A stretch of 64,000 bases of DNA from Bradyrhizobium tropiciagri (GCF_018130505.1 NZ_JAFCKH010000012.1:62001-126000), one strand, 5' to 3'; positions 26,542-36,038 are shown, counted from the stretch's first letter. Notes: generated from the sequence alone by a model not told the origin. Numbers and translations: made by a program.

Positions 26542-26736
26542 ATGACAACTGCACTCAGCACGTTCATTCTTCCCATCGCAGTCGGCGCCGTCGCGCTGGT
26601 GCTGCTGCTCGGCCTCGTCAACATGATGCGAGGCGGCTCGCCGAACACGTCGCAGAAGCTGATGCGGCTGCGCGTCCTGTTCCAGTTCGTCGCCATCGTC
26701 ATCGCGATGCTCGCGGTCTGGGCGATGGGACGATAG
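26542..26736 (+). CDS. Twin-transmembrane protein (HIG1-domain-like)
   Basis: 64-aa protein with two hydrophobic segments (LPIAVGAVALVLLLGLVNMM and VLFQFVAIVIAMLAVWAMG) joined by a polar loop RGGSPNTSQKLMRLR with the HIG1 pattern (SQKLMRxRVxxQ). HIG1 proteins associate with respiratory complexes in mitochondria and alphaproteobacteria. It sits 31 bp upstream of the cobalamin adenosyltransferase, a pairing I know from many Rhizobiales. I start it at ATG 26542 because the upstream part has no membrane character. Confidence 0.85.
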   Translation: MTTALSTFILPIAVGAVALVLLLGLVNMMRGGSPNTSQKLMRLRVLFQFVAIVIAMLAVWAMGR

Positions 26737-26767
26737 TCGATGCGCCAACCTCTAGGAGATCACGGCC

Positions 26768-27340
26768 ATGGTCGTTCTCAATCGGATCTACACGCGCACC
26801 GGCGATGACGGCACCACCGCGCTCGGCTCCGGCGAGCGGCGGCCGAAATACGATCTGCGCGTCGCCGCCTATGGCACGGTCGACGAGACCAACGCCGCGA
26901 TCGGCTTGGTGCGCCTGCACCTTTCCGGCAGCCCCGACGTCGACGCGATGCTGGGGCGGATCCAGAACGACCTGTTCGATCTCGGCGCCGACCTCGCGGT
27001 GCCGGAACGCGAGGGAAAGGCCGAGCGGCTGCGGGTTCTGGCGAGCCAGGTCGAGCGGCTCGAGCGCGATATCGACAGTCTGAACGATCAGCTCGCGCCG
27101 CTGACCTCGTTCGTGCTGCCCGGCGGCACGGCGGCGTCCGCATATCTGCACCTCGCCCGGACCATATGTCGCCGGGCGGAACGCATCATGGTGGAACTCG
27201 CCGCCCGGCCGGACGAGACGGTCAATGCGGCTGGTATCCAGTATATGAACCGCCTGTCGGATTTCCTGTTCGTTGCCAGCCGCTTCCAGAACAATAAGGG
27301 GGCGGGAGACGTGTTGTGGGTGCCCGGCCAGAACCGTTAA
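26768..27340 (+). CDS. Cob(I)yrinic acid a,c-diamide adenosyltransferase (PduO type)
   Basis: 190-aa ATP:cob(I)alamin adenosyltransferase, which makes adenosylcobalamin. The N-terminal ATP loop YTRTGDDGTTALGSGERRPK (residues 8-27) and the C-terminal RTICRRAERIMVEL and NRLSDFLFVASR motifs are characteristic of the PduO fold. RBS AGGAGatcacggcc precedes ATG 26768. It lies between the HIG1-like gene and etfBA rather than in a B12 biosynthesis cluster. That neighbourhood suggests supply of AdoCbl for fatty- or amino-acid catabolism, for example methylmalonyl-CoA mutase (inference). Confidence 0.92.
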   Translation: MVVLNRIYTRTGDDGTTALGSGERRPKYDLRVAAYGTVDETNAAIGLVRLHLSGSPDVDAMLGRIQNDLFDLGADLAVPEREGKAERLRVLASQVERLERDIDSLNDQLAPLTSFVLPGGTAASAYLHLARTICRRAERIMVELAARPDETVNAAGIQYMNRLSDFLFVASRFQNNKGAGDVLWVPGQNR

Positions 27341-27381
27341 ACTGCTTCAAGATCAGCGGACGGATTTTTGGCCCGGGCGCG

Positions 27382-27410
27382 TTGACCGGGGGTAGCGGGC
27401 GCTTTAGGTT
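27382..27410 (+). promoter_or_regulatory. Candidate promoter for etfBA
   Basis: TTGACC (27382-27387), a 17-nt spacer and TAGGTT (27405-27410), 48 bp upstream of the etfB ATG. The -10 is weak, so this is tentative. Confidence 0.4.
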
Positions 27411-27457
27411 CCGCGCCAGCCAACCAAAACCCATGAAATGACAGCGAAAGAGGATCG

Positions 27458-28207
27458 ATGAAGGTTCTTGTGCCGGTAAAGCGGGTCGTCGACTACAACG
27501 TCAAGGTCCGCGTCAAGAGCGACGGGACGGGCGTGGAGCTCGCCAACGTCAAGATGTCGATGAACCCGTTCGACGAAATCGCCGTCGAGGAAGCGTTGCG
27601 GCTCAAGGAAGCCGGCAAGGCGACCGAAGTGGTGGTGGTGTCGATCGGACCGGCGCAGGCCTCCGAGACCATCCGCACCGGGCTTGCGATGGGCGCCGAC
27701 CGCGGCATCCTGGTCAAGGCCGAAGGCAATGTCGAACCGCTCGGCGTCGCCAAGATCCTCAAGGCGGTGGTCGAGGCGGAGCAGCCCGGCCTCGTCATCC
27801 TCGGCAAGCAGGCGATCGACGACGACTCGAACCAGACCGGCCAGATGCTGGCCGCGCTGCTCGGCTGGTCGCAGGCGACCTTCGCCTCCAAGCTCGAGGT
27901 CGAAGGATCCGACTTCAAGGTCACGCGCGAAGTCGACGGCGGCTTGCAGACCATCAAGCTGAAGGGCCCGGCGATCGTCACCACTGACCTGCGCCTCAAC
28001 GAGCCGCGCTATGCGTCGCTGCCCAACATCATGAAGGCAAAGAAGAAGCCGATCGACGACAAGAGCGTCGCTGACTACGGCGTCGATGTGACGCCGCGTC
28101 TGGAAGTGCTGAAGACCGCGGAACCGGCAGGCCGCAAGGCGGGCGTCAAGGTCAAGGACGTCGCCGAACTCGTAAACAAGCTCAAGACCGAAGCCGGGGT
28201 TCTCTGA
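27458..28207 (+). CDS. etfB: Electron transfer flavoprotein beta subunit
   Basis: 249-aa beta subunit of the ETF heterodimer, which takes electrons from acyl-CoA and other dehydrogenases to the ETF:quinone oxidoreductase. Family opening [20 protein letters not shown] and the AMP/recognition-loop region ([20 protein letters not shown] at about residues 111-130) are clear. AAAGAGGATCG precedes the ATG. Its TGA overlaps the etfA ATG (TGATG), the usual coupling for balanced subunits. Confidence 0.95.
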   Translation: MKVLVPVKRVVDYNVKVRVKSDGTGVELANVKMSMNPFDEIAVEEALRLKEAGKATEVVVVSIGPAQASETIRTGLAMGADRGILVKAEGNVEPLGVAKILKAVVEAEQPGLVILGKQAIDDDSNQTGQMLAALLGWSQATFASKLEVEGSDFKVTREVDGGLQTIKLKGPAIVTTDLRLNEPRYASLPNIMKAKKKPIDDKSVADYGVDVTPRLEVLKTAEPAGRKAGVKVKDVAELVNKLKTEAGVL

Positions 28208-29157
28208 TGACGACGCTGCTGATTGCTGAACACGACCACGAGACCCTGAAGGACTCGACCAACAAGGCGCTGACCGCGGCTTCGCAGCTCGGCGGCGACG
28301 TGCATGTGCTGGTCGCCGGCGGCGGCCAAGGCACCAAGGCCGCGGCGGAAGCCGCCGCCAAGCTCGCCGGCGTCAGCAAGGTGCTGGTCGCCGAGGGCGC
28401 CGCCTACGAGCACGATCTCGCCGAGCCGCTGGCCGCGCTGATCGTCGCGCTGGCGCCGAACTACGACGCCTTCGTCGCGCCCGCGACCTCGCGCTTCAAG
28501 AACGTGATGCCGCGCGTCGCCGCGCTGCTCGACGTGATGCAGGTCTCGGAGATCATCAAGGTGGTCGCCCCCGACACCTTCGAGCGTCCGATCTATGCCG
28601 GCAACGCGATCCAGACCGTGAAGTCGAAGGACGCCAAGAAGGTGATCACGGTGCGCACCTCGACCTTCGCCGCAGCCGGCGAAGGCGGTAGCGCGGCAAT
28701 TGAGAGCGCTGCTTCGGCCGCCGATCCCGGCCTGTCGACGTTCGTCGGCGAGGAAGTCGCCAAGAGCGACCGTCCGGAGCTGACCTCGGCCAAGATCATC
28801 GTCTCGGGCGGCCGCGCCATGCAGAGCCGCGAGAACTTCGCCAAGTACATCGAGCCGCTCGCCGACAAGCTCGGCGCCGGCGTCGGCGCCTCGCGCGCCG
28901 CGGTCGATGCCGGCTATGCGCCGAACGACTGGCAGGTCGGCCAGACCGGCAAGGTGGTGGCCCCGGAACTCTATGTCGCGGTCGGTATCTCCGGCGCGAT
29001 CCAGCATCTGGCGGGCATGAAGGACTCCAAGGTGATCGTCGCCATCAACAAGGATGAGGACGCACCGATCTTCCAGGTCGCCGATTACGGCCTGGTCGCC
29101 GACCTCTACCAGGCGGTTCCGGAGCTCACCGAGGCGCTCGGCAAGCTCGGAAAGTAA
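28207..29157 (+). CDS. etfA: Electron transfer flavoprotein alpha subunit
   Basis: 316-aa FAD-binding alpha subunit. The C-terminal FAD domain has [53 protein letters not shown] and [20 protein letters not shown], in the expected order. It partners with EtfB immediately upstream. A strong terminator closes the unit 9 bp after the stop. Confidence 0.95.
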   Translation: MTTLLIAEHDHETLKDSTNKALTAASQLGGDVHVLVAGGGQGTKAAAEAAAKLAGVSKVLVAEGAAYEHDLAEPLAALIVALAPNYDAFVAPATSRFKNVMPRVAALLDVMQVSEIIKVVAPDTFERPIYAGNAIQTVKSKDAKKVITVRTSTFAAAGEGGSAAIESAASAADPGLSTFVGEEVAKSDRPELTSAKIIVSGGRAMQSRENFAKYIEPLADKLGAGVGASRAAVDAGYAPNDWQVGQTGKVVAPELYVAVGISGAIQHLAGMKDSKVIVAINKDEDAPIFQVADYGLVADLYQAVPELTEALGKLGK

Positions 29158-29162
29158 GCGAC

Positions 29163-29204
29163 AGGACACCGGCCGGATGGACAAGCTCCGGCCGGTGTTT
29201 TTAT
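29163..29204 (+). terminator. Rho-independent terminator after etfA
   Basis: Perfect 12-bp stem acaccggccgga (29166-29177) / tccggccggtgt (29187-29198) with a 9-nt loop and a following T run (ttttt at 29198-29202). Confidence 0.9.
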
Positions 29205-29362
29205 TTGAGGCATGAGCCGGAAGCCGGAGGCTGGTTTCCGTCAGGATCGCGCTCAAACAAAAGAGGCCGCGTCCGGCGATTGGGCACCCGGACCGGCGCG
29301 TTTTCGGGTATCGTTGGGCGTGAGCAGGCGCGATGTGCGCGCCGTTCCGGTGGATGACAGGG

Positions 29363-30244
29363 ATGACGGTGGCAATCAAGAAAGTCGGCGTGATCGGTTC
29401 GGGCCAGATGGGCAACGGGATTGCGCATGTGGCGGCGCTGGCCGGCTTCGACGTGGTGCTCAACGACGTGTCCGGCGACCGGCTGAAATCGGCGCTCGCG
29501 ACCATCAACGGCAATCTGACCCGTCAGGTCTCCCGCAAGAGCATCAGCGATGCCGAGCGCAAGCAGGCGCTCGACCGCATCACATCCTCAGAGACGCTCG
29601 ATGCGCTGGCCGATTGCGACCTCGTGATCGAGACCGCGGTCGAGAAGGAAGAGACCAAGCGCAAGATCTTCCACGATGTCTGCGCGGTGCTGAAGCCGGA
29701 GGCGATCGTCGCCTCGAACTCATCGTCGATCTCGATCACCCGCCTTGCGGCGTCGACCGACCGTCCCGAGAAGTTCATCGGCATTCACTTCATGAATCCG
29801 GTGCCGGTGATGGAGCTCGTCGAGCTGATCCGCGGCATCGCCACCGACGACGTCACCTTCGACACCGCGAAGGCATTCGTCAGCAAGCTCGGCAAGCAGG
29901 TCGCGGTGTCCGAGGACTTCCCGGCCTTCATCGTCAACCGCATCCTGCTGCCGATGATCAACGAGGCGATCTACACGCTGTATGAGGGCGTCGGCAATGT
30001 CGAGGCGATCGACGCGGCGATGAAGCTCGGTGCGCATCATCCGATGGGCCCGCTCGAGCTCGCCGATTTCATCGGCCTCGATACCTGCCTGTCGATCATG
30101 CAGGTGCTGCATGAGGGGCTCGCCGATTCCAAGTACCGGCCGTGCCCGCTGCTGGTGAAATACGTCGAGGCCGGCTGGCTCGGCCGCAAGACCCAGCGCG
30201 GCTTCTACGACTACCGCGGCGACCGCCCGGTCCCGACGCGGTAG
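29363..30244 (+). CDS. 3-hydroxybutyryl-CoA dehydrogenase
   Basis: 293-aa NAD-dependent L-3-hydroxyacyl-CoA dehydrogenase, used in butyrate/PHB or fatty-acid metabolism. The N-terminal Rossmann motif VGVIGSGQMGNGIAHVAA, then ETAVEKEETKRKIF, NSSSISITRLA and the catalytic-loop HFMNPVPVMELVELI are visible. It ends with GRKTQRGFYDYR as usual. I chose ATG 29363 (MTVAIKKVG) to match family length; in-frame ATGs 3 and 10 codons upstream are less likely. It follows etfBA but behind the terminator, so it is transcribed separately. Confidence 0.93.
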   Translation: MTVAIKKVGVIGSGQMGNGIAHVAALAGFDVVLNDVSGDRLKSALATINGNLTRQVSRKSISDAERKQALDRITSSETLDALADCDLVIETAVEKEETKRKIFHDVCAVLKPEAIVASNSSSISITRLAASTDRPEKFIGIHFMNPVPVMELVELIRGIATDDVTFDTAKAFVSKLGKQVAVSEDFPAFIVNRILLPMINEAIYTLYEGVGNVEAIDAAMKLGAHHPMGPLELADFIGLDTCLSIMQVLHEGLADSKYRPCPLLVKYVEAGWLGRKTQRGFYDYRGDRPVPTR

Positions 30245-30318
30245 GCGCCACGCTCGCGCCGCTTACCCGGCATTAACTTTCCCGCGCTACGCCATGCGCT
30301 GTTCTGGGAGTACCGCGC

Positions 30319-30507
30319 ATGGACATGATGAGCATGGTCACGAGCATCCTGTCGATGCAGCAGGGTAATCTGCAGAACGAGATCGCGACCCGCGTCACCA
30401 AGCAGAACATGGACGCGCAAAAGTTTGCGGTTCAGACCCTGCTCGGCACGCCCTCGACCGCGAATCTGGCCTCCGGCGTCGGCGGCAACCTCAACGCGGT
30501 CGCCTGA
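30319..30507 (+). CDS. YjfB-family small protein (putative motility protein)
   Basis: 62-aa protein matching the YjfB-like family: MDMMSMVTSILSMQQGNLQNEIATRV, a Met/Gln/Asn-rich helix, then KQNMDAQKFAVQTLLG. GGGAGtaccgcgc precedes the ATG. Members are often annotated as putative motility proteins, but no flagellar gene is near. Its stop codon lies inside the first unit of a short tandem repeat. Confidence 0.75.
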   Translation: MDMMSMVTSILSMQQGNLQNEIATRVTKQNMDAQKFAVQTLLGTPSTANLASGVGGNLNAVA

Positions 30508-30547
30508 TCAAACCCGTTACCTGATCAAAACCCGTTACCTGATCAAA
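30505..30547. repeat. Short tandem repeat spanning two convergent stop codons
   Basis: Units of 17, 18 and 8 bp: tgatcaaacccgttacc, tgatcaaaacccgttacc, tgatcaaa. The unit begins with palindromic TGATCA, which supplies TGA on both strands. The YjfB-like gene stops in the first unit and tlpA stops in the last. Confidence 0.85.
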
Positions 30548-31235
30548 GCCCCGCGGCGGCCGGCTGCAGCGCGGCCTTCACCAGCTTGATCGCGTCGTCG
30601 CTCGCCCATTCGGCGGGGCCGGCGATGTTGGCGATTTCGCAGCCCTTGGCGTCGACCAACACTGACGTGGGCATCCCGAGCGCCTTGCCTATGTTCTTAA
30701 GGTCCTGAAACACCTTGGCTTTTGCATCGCTGAAATAGCCGAGATTGGTCAGATTGGCCTCTTTCAGGAAATTCTTCGGCTTGTCCGGGTCGCGGGTGTC
30801 GATGTTGATCGCGACCACCTCGAAATCCTTGCCGCCGAGCTTGGTCTGCAGGCTGTCGAGCGCCGGCATCTCCTTGCGGCAGGGCACGCACCAGGTGGCC
30901 CAGAGGTTGACCAAGAGGGTCTTGCCGCGGAAGTCCGAGAGCTTCTTGGGCTGGCCGTTCGCATCCTCGAAGGTGAGGTCGGGCAGGCGGAGCGGGGTGG
31001 CCGCCATGGTCAGCGCCGCGACCTCGCCATGGGCCAGGGGGGCGATCTTCTTCGCCAGGTCCACCGCGCCGTTGCAGGCGATGTCGCCGCCAGGCGCATG
31101 CTTGAGGCTGGAGACCCCGACATAGCCGATCACGGCGCCGGCCAGCACCGCGCCGATCACCAGCGGGATGCGCCATCCGGCGGCACGCTTGGCGGCCGGC
31201 TGGGGAGGGGTCGTCTCGGGCATATTGTTTGTCAT
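30543..31235 (-). CDS. tlpA: Thiol:disulfide interchange protein TlpA
   Basis: 230-aa membrane-anchored periplasmic thioredoxin, which in Bradyrhizobium reduces the copper sites needed for cytochrome aa3 maturation (family knowledge). One N-terminal helix ([21 protein letters not shown]) is followed by the thioredoxin fold with [14 protein letters not shown]. Two extra cysteines, in DIACNGAVD and KGCEIANI, match the additional disulfide that characterises TlpA. It is divergent from argH, with a 106-bp gap. A second Met at codon 5 is an alternative start. Confidence 0.9.
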   Translation of the reverse strand: MTNNMPETTPPQPAAKRAAGWRIPLVIGAVLAGAVIGYVGVSSLKHAPGGDIACNGAVDLAKKIAPLAHGEVAALTMAATPLRLPDLTFEDANGQPKKLSDFRGKTLLVNLWATWCVPCRKEMPALDSLQTKLGGKDFEVVAINIDTRDPDKPKNFLKEANLTNLGYFSDAKAKVFQDLKNIGKALGMPTSVLVDAKGCEIANIAGPAEWASDDAIKLVKAALQPAAAGL

Positions 31236-31341
31236 CCTGGGTCAGATATGGCTAAGCAGTGCCGGGAATACGATCGGAACCGCCTTGCTGTTTCGCCGTG
31301 GAAACAGCAGGCCTGCAATACAAAGTCGTGAGCGAGAAGTC

Positions 31342-32739
31342 ATGAGCAACAAGATGTGGGGCGGCCGGTTCTCGGAGCGTCCCGACGCCATCATGGAGGA
31401 AATCAACGTCTCCATCGACGTCGACCGTCACCTTTATGCCCAGGACATCACGGCGTCCAAGGCCCACGCGGCGATGCTGGCCGCGCAAGGCATCATCACG
31501 GCTGCTGATGCGAAAAATATCGGCAAAGGTCTAGACACGATTTTGTCAGAGATCGGCAAGGGCGGTTTCGACTTCAAGCGCGCGCTCGAGGACATCCACA
31601 TGAATGTCGAGTCGCGGCTGTCCGAGCTGATCGGCCCCGCCGCGGGCCGGCTGCACACCGCGCGCTCGCGCAACGACCAGGTCGCGACCGACTTCCGACT
31701 CTATGTCCGCGACACGATCGACGAGACGGATGCGGCGCTCGCCGCGTTCCAAGAGGCACTTGTCGCCCGCGCGCTAGAGCATGCCGGAACCGTGATGCCG
31801 GGCTTCACCCATCTGCAGACCGCGCAGCCGGTGACGTTCGGCCACCATTTGCTGGCCTATGTCGAGATGGCCTCGCGCGACCGCGGCCGCTTCGCCGATG
31901 CGCGCAAGCGGCTGAACGAATCCCCGCTGGGAGCCGCCGCGCTCGCCGGCACCTCGTTCCCGATCGACCGTGCCGCGACTGCCAAGGCGCTCGGCTTCGA
32001 CCGGCCGATGGCCAATTCGCTCGATGCGGTGTCCGACCGCGATTTCGTGCTGGAGACGCTGTCGGCGGCGGCGATCTGCGCCGTCCACATGTCGCGCTTC
32101 GCCGAGGAGATCGTGATCTGGACCTCGCCGCTGGTTGGCCTGGTCAGGCTCAGCGACAAGTTCACCACCGGCTCGTCGATCATGCCGCAGAAGCGCAACC
32201 CAGATGCCGCCGAACTGGTGCGCGCCAAGACCGGCCGGGTGATCGGTGCGCTGACCGCGCTCCTGATCGTGATGAAGGGCCTGCCGCTCGCCTATCAAAA
32301 GGACATGCAGGAGGACAAGCAGGGCGCGATGGAGGCGTTCGCCGCGCTCTCGCTCGCGATCCGCGCCATGACCGGCATGGTCGAGGACCTCGTGCCTGAC
32401 GAGGCCAAGATGAAGGCCGCCGCCGGTGAGGGCTACGCCACCGCGACCGATCTCGCCGACTGGCTGGTGCGCACGCTGAAAATGCCGTTCCGCGATGCCC
32501 ACCACGTCACCGGGCGGATCGTCGGCCTCGCCTCGCAGCAGGGCATCGCGCTTCACGAATTACCACTGCAGGCGATGCAGGAGGTCGAGCCCAAGATCAC
32601 CGCCGACGCGCTGAAGGTGCTGTCCGTCGAGTCGTCGGTGAAAAGCCGCACCTCGTTCGGCGGCACGGCGCCGAAGAATGTGCTGGCGCAGGCCAAGGCC
32701 TGGGCCAAGCGGCTGGAAAAAGAGCGAAAATTGGGCTGA
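31342..32739 (+). CDS. argH: Argininosuccinate lyase
   Basis: 465-aa fumarase-superfamily enzyme for the last step of arginine synthesis. The signature [13 protein letters not shown] is present, with [28 protein letters not shown] and SDKFTTG before it. The opening [20 protein letters not shown] confirms the start at ATG 31342; the frame is open further upstream but that part overlaps the tlpA promoter region. A small hairpin gctgtttc/gaaacagc lies in the leader (31287-31308). lptM and lysA follow on the same strand. Confidence 0.95.
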   Translation: MSNKMWGGRFSERPDAIMEEINVSIDVDRHLYAQDITASKAHAAMLAAQGIITAADAKNIGKGLDTILSEIGKGGFDFKRALEDIHMNVESRLSELIGPAAGRLHTARSRNDQVATDFRLYVRDTIDETDAALAAFQEALVARALEHAGTVMPGFTHLQTAQPVTFGHHLLAYVEMASRDRGRFADARKRLNESPLGAAALAGTSFPIDRAATAKALGFDRPMANSLDAVSDRDFVLETLSAAAICAVHMSRFAEEIVIWTSPLVGLVRLSDKFTTGSSIMPQKRNPDAAELVRAKTGRVIGALTALLIVMKGLPLAYQKDMQEDKQGAMEAFAALSLAIRAMTGMVEDLVPDEAKMKAAAGEGYATATDLADWLVRTLKMPFRDAHHVTGRIVGLASQQGIALHELPLQAMQEVEPKITADALKVLSVESSVKSRTSFGGTAPKNVLAQAKAWAKRLEKERKLG

Positions 32740-32830
32740 ACTGGGAAAAATCACCGTGATTTCATCGCCGTCCGGGGCTCGCCAGAGCACGCCAATGTTT
32801 GTATGGTGCCGCCGCATTGGGGATTTCGTC

Positions 32831-33097
32831 GTGACCAGCAAGAACCGCCTCACCCCGTCGGGATGGGCCATCATTGTGCTGAGCGTGTCTGCGCTGGCGC
32901 TTGGCGGCTGCGGCCGCAAGGGACCGCTCGACCTGCCGCCGACCGCGAATGCGGTGCCGGCGGCTCCCGGCGATACCGAGGCCGAGCGGCAGGCGCAGCC
33001 CAGCGTGTTCAACCCGACCTACGGATCGGATGCCGGACCGACCGCGCCGAAAGGCGCGAAAAAATCCTTTATCCTCGATCCGCTGCTCGGCAATTAA
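32831..33097 (+). CDS. lptM: LptM-type small lipoprotein (YifL)
   Basis: 88-aa outer-membrane lipoprotein. After a basic start comes the hydrophobic WAIIVLSVSALALGGC, whose lipobox LGGC gives a lipidated Cys, then GRKGPLDLPP, the hallmark of LptM/YifL, which helps maturation of the LptD lipopolysaccharide translocon. I chose GTG 32831 with GGGGA upstream; an in-frame ATG at 32793 is possible. It lies between argH and lysA, the classic alphaproteobacterial order. Confidence 0.88.
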   Translation: MTSKNRLTPSGWAIIVLSVSALALGGCGRKGPLDLPPTANAVPAAPGDTEAERQAQPSVFNPTYGSDAGPTAPKGAKKSFILDPLLGN

Positions 33098-33113
33098 CAG
33101 CTAAAAGCGTGTC

Positions 33114-34379
33114 ATGAACCATTTCGACTATCGCAACGGCGTGCTGCACGCCGAGGCGGTCAATCTCATTGAGCTCGCGGAAGCCGTCGGCACGCCGTTC
33201 TATTGCTATTCGACCGCGACGCTCGAGCGCCACTACCGCGTCTTCACCGAGGCCTTCGCCAGCGAGAAGGCGCTGGTCTGCTACGCCATGAAGGCGAACT
33301 CGAACCAGTCCGTGCTGCGCACGCTGGCGAAGCTCGGCGCCGGCGCCGACGTGGTGTCGGGCGGTGAGTTGAAGCGGGCGCTCGCGGCCGGCATTCCGCC
33401 GTCCAAGATCGTGTTCTCCGGCGTCGGCAAGACCGAAAGCGAGCTGCGCGCCGCGCTCGCGACCGACATCCTCTGCATCAACATCGAGTCCGAGCCGGAG
33501 CTCGAATTGCTGTCGCGCCTCGCCGTCGAGATGAAGACGACCGCGCGGATCTCGGTGCGGGTCAATCCCGACGTCGATGCCGGCACCCATGCCAAGATCT
33601 CGACCGGCAAGTCCGAGAACAAGTTCGGCATCCCGATCGCGCGGGCACGCGCGGTCTATGCCCGCGCGGCAAAGCTGCCGGGCATCAAGGTGACCGGCAC
33701 CGACGTGCATATCGGCAGCCAGATCACCGATCTCGGCCCGCTGGAGGCCGCCTTCCGCCTGCTCGCCGAATTCGTCCAGGAGCTGCGCGCCGACGGCCAC
33801 GACATCTCGCATGTCGATTTCGGCGGCGGCCTCGGCATTCCCTACTACATGGACCGCGCCGCGCCGCCGGCGCCGGATGCCTATGCCGCGATGGTCAAGC
33901 GCGTGACCCACAATCTCGGCTGCACGCTGATGTTCGAGCCGGGCCGCATGATCGTCGGCAATGCCGGCATCCTGGTCACCCGCGTGGTCTATGTGAAGCC
34001 GGGCGATGCCAAGAATTTCGTGATCATTGATGCGGCGATGAACGACCTGATCCGGCCGACGCTGTACGAGGCGCATCACGACATCCTGCCGGTACGCCAG
34101 CCGGCGCCTGATGCGCCGACCATGGTCGCCGACGTCGTCGGCCCGGTCTGCGAGACCGGCGACTACCTCGCGCTCGACCGTACGCTGCCGCAGCCGAAGG
34201 CCGGCGATCTCCTCGCGATCATGACCGCCGGCGCCTATGGCGCGGTGCAGTCCGGCACCTACAACACGCGGCCTTTGGTGCCGGAAGTGCTGGTGAAGGA
34301 CGACCAGTACGCCGTGATCCGCCCGCGCATCGACGTCGATGCGCTGATCGCGATGGACAAGCCCGCGCCCTGGCTGTGA
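33114..34379 (+). CDS. lysA: Diaminopimelate decarboxylase
   Basis: 421-aa PLP enzyme making lysine from meso-diaminopimelate. Motifs in order: YAMKANSNQSV (PLP Lys), GAGADVVSGGEL, HIGSQI (glycine/His loop), GGGLGIPY, EPGRMIVGNAG and CETGDYLALDR. It starts at ATG 33114, 16 bp after lptM, so argH-lptM-lysA is probably one operon. A family-B palindrome follows the stop. Confidence 0.95.
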   Translation: MNHFDYRNGVLHAEAVNLIELAEAVGTPFYCYSTATLERHYRVFTEAFASEKALVCYAMKANSNQSVLRTLAKLGAGADVVSGGELKRALAAGIPPSKIVFSGVGKTESELRAALATDILCINIESEPELELLSRLAVEMKTTARISVRVNPDVDAGTHAKISTGKSENKFGIPIARARAVYARAAKLPGIKVTGTDVHIGSQITDLGPLEAAFRLLAEFVQELRADGHDISHVDFGGGLGIPYYMDRAAPPAPDAYAAMVKRVTHNLGCTLMFEPGRMIVGNAGILVTRVVYVKPGDAKNFVIIDAAMNDLIRPTLYEAHHDILPVRQPAPDAPTMVADVVGPVCETGDYLALDRTLPQPKAGDLLAIMTAGAYGAVQSGTYNTRPLVPEVLVKDDQYAVIRPRIDVDALIAMDKPAPWL

Positions 34380-34383
34380 TCTT

Positions 34384-34468
34384 GTAACCCGGATGGAGCG
34401 CAGCGAAATCCGGGACGATCTTGCCACGTGGTGAGAACCCGGATTGCGCTGCGCTCCATCCGGGCTAC
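34384..34468. repeat. Intergenic palindrome, family B (gtaGcCcggatggagcgcagcg)
   Basis: gtaacccggatggagcgcag on the left pairs with ctgcgctccatccgggctac on the right, with cccgga/tccggg inside. It separates the convergent lysA and dehydrogenase stops and would act as a two-way hairpin. Copies at 38836 and 61623. Confidence 0.85.
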
Positions 34469-34473
34469 GCGTC

Positions 34474-35385
34474 TCATTTCGCGGCGTGACCACCGCCCTT
34501 GCCGCCGCCGACGATCACGCCCGCGGCCTTCTCGATCGGCTTGATCGCGGCGGTGAAGTCCGACTCCGGGCCCTCGTCGCGGATGATCACTTCCCAGAGC
34601 CGGCCGACCGCCTCGGCGACTTCCATCGAAAGCCCGAGCGAGCGCATCTCCTCGACCGCGAGGCGCACGTCCTTCACCATCAGCCCGGTGGCGAAGCCGA
34701 AGTCGAAGCTGCGCGGCAGCACCGAGCGCGGAAACTTGTCGCGGCTTGCAGTGTTCAGGCCGGAGCCGGCGTTGATCACGTCGATCATCACGGCCGGATC
34801 AAGCCCCGACTTCACGCCCATCACCACGGCTTCCGAGGTCGCCACCATCGCGGTCGCGGAGAGGAAATTGTTGGCGAGCTTCATGGTCTGGCCGGAGCCC
34901 GGCTTGGTGCCGATGAAGAACACCTTGCCGATCACGTCGAGCGCAGGCTTGACCAGCTCGAAATCCGCCTTCGGGCCCGACACCATCACCGCCAGCGTGC
35001 CCTTCTCGGCGCCGGAGACGCCGCCGGAGACCGGACTGTCGATCTGCACGATGTTCTTCTTCGCCAGCAGGTCGTGGATCTTCACCGCCATCTGCGAGCC
35101 GACGGTGGAGAGATCGATAAAGCGTTTCACCCGCGCGCCCTCGATCACGCCGCCGGTGCCGGTGGCGACCTCGAGCGAGGCCCGCAGCGAGGGCAGGCTC
35201 GCCATCACGGTCTCGACCCGGTCGGCGATGTCCTTCGGCGACGTCGCAGCCGCAGCGCCGAGCGCGACGAACTGGTCGACGGCGTCCTTGCGAGTGTCGA
35301 ACACGGTGAGGGTGTGGCCGGCCTCGATCAGCCGCCGCGCCATCGGGAAGCCCATCTTGCCGAGGCCGATGAATCCGATTTCCAT
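34474..35385 (-). CDS. 3-hydroxyisobutyrate dehydrogenase-family NAD(P)-dependent oxidoreductase
   Basis: 303-aa beta-hydroxyacid dehydrogenase. NAD motif IGFIGLGKMGFPMARRL at the start, DSPVSGGVSGAEKG (substrate loop) and catalytic KLANNFLSA (Lys-x3-Asn). RBS AGAGGA precedes ATG 35385. The family includes 3-hydroxyisobutyrate, tartronate-semialdehyde and glyoxylate reductases; I cannot choose. The carboxymuconolactone-decarboxylase-like gene is upstream on the same strand, so both may belong to one catabolic unit. The tail is Gly/Lys-rich. Confidence 0.85.
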   Translation of the reverse strand: MEIGFIGLGKMGFPMARRLIEAGHTLTVFDTRKDAVDQFVALGAAAATSPKDIADRVETVMASLPSLRASLEVATGTGGVIEGARVKRFIDLSTVGSQMAVKIHDLLAKKNIVQIDSPVSGGVSGAEKGTLAVMVSGPKADFELVKPALDVIGKVFFIGTKPGSGQTMKLANNFLSATAMVATSEAVVMGVKSGLDPAVMIDVINAGSGLNTASRDKFPRSVLPRSFDFGFATGLMVKDVRLAVEEMRSLGLSMEVAEAVGRLWEVIIRDEGPESDFTAAIKPIEKAAGVIVGGGKGGGHAAK

Positions 35386-35436
35386 AAGTCGTTTCCTCTG
35401 TATGTCGTTACGCGCGAAGCCCGCGTCATATTCGGT

Positions 35437-35462
35437 GTCGTCCCTGCTTTCGCAGGGACGAC
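35437..35462. repeat. Perfect 11-bp hairpin between two minus-strand genes
   Basis: gtcgtccctgc (35437-35447) / gcagggacgac (35452-35462) with a 4-nt loop. No T run follows on either strand, so it looks like another rhizobial intergenic palindrome rather than a terminator. Confidence 0.75.
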
Positions 35463-35485
35463 GATGTTGAGGCAGCGCGGCTCGC

Positions 35486-35869
35486 TTACGCCTTGCCGTC
35501 GAGCTCGGCGAACACTTCGCGCGCGATGCGGAAGCTGTCGACGCCGCAGGGAATGCCGGCATAGATCGCCGCCTGCATGAAGATCTCGCGGATCTCGTCG
35601 CGGCTGACGCCGTTGGTCAGCGCGCCCTTGATATGCGCCCGCAACTCGTGCGGCCGGTTCAGGATCGAGATCATCGCGAGGTTGAGCATGCTGCGGGTCT
35701 TGTGCGGCAACTCCTCGCGGCCCCAGACCGCGCCCCAGCAATATTCGGTGACGAGCTCCTGGAACGGCTTGTTGAAGCTGTCCGAGTTCTTCAGCGCGTT
35801 GTTGACATAGGCCTCGCCAAGCACCGCCTTGCGGATCTCCAAGCCCTTGTCGTGCGTTTTCTGGTCCAT
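35486..35869 (-). CDS. Carboxymuconolactone decarboxylase family protein
   Basis: 127-aa AhpD-like/CMD fold protein. Conserved features are the ELVTEYCWGAVWGREELPHKTRSML stretch (residues about 42-66) and HIKGALTNGVSRDEIREIFMQ. The ends match 4-carboxymuconolactone decarboxylase (PcaC, protocatechuate path) in length. There is no CxxC, so AhpD-type peroxidase activity is unlikely. GAGGGAAGT precedes ATG 35869. It is upstream of and probably co-transcribed with the dehydrogenase; assignment to pcaC itself is not certain. Confidence 0.82.
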   Translation of the reverse strand: MDQKTHDKGLEIRKAVLGEAYVNNALKNSDSFNKPFQELVTEYCWGAVWGREELPHKTRSMLNLAMISILNRPHELRAHIKGALTNGVSRDEIREIFMQAAIYAGIPCGVDSFRIAREVFAELDGKA

Positions 35870-36038
35870 ACTTCCCTCACAGGTTAATGCCGCGGTTCGG
35901 GCCGGGACGTTACGGGGTCGAAACGCCGCAGTCACTCCTTCGTGTTATGCGTATTTCCCGGTGTGGGTTTCGTCCCGAAACGGGTGCCTCAATGCCGCCG
36001 CTGTGCTAGGCTGACGTGCTGGTAACCCGGAGATTTTA

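Noticed and set aside
35437-35462. Possible Rho-independent terminator
   Set aside because: Perfect stem but no T run on either strand; treated as an intergenic palindrome.
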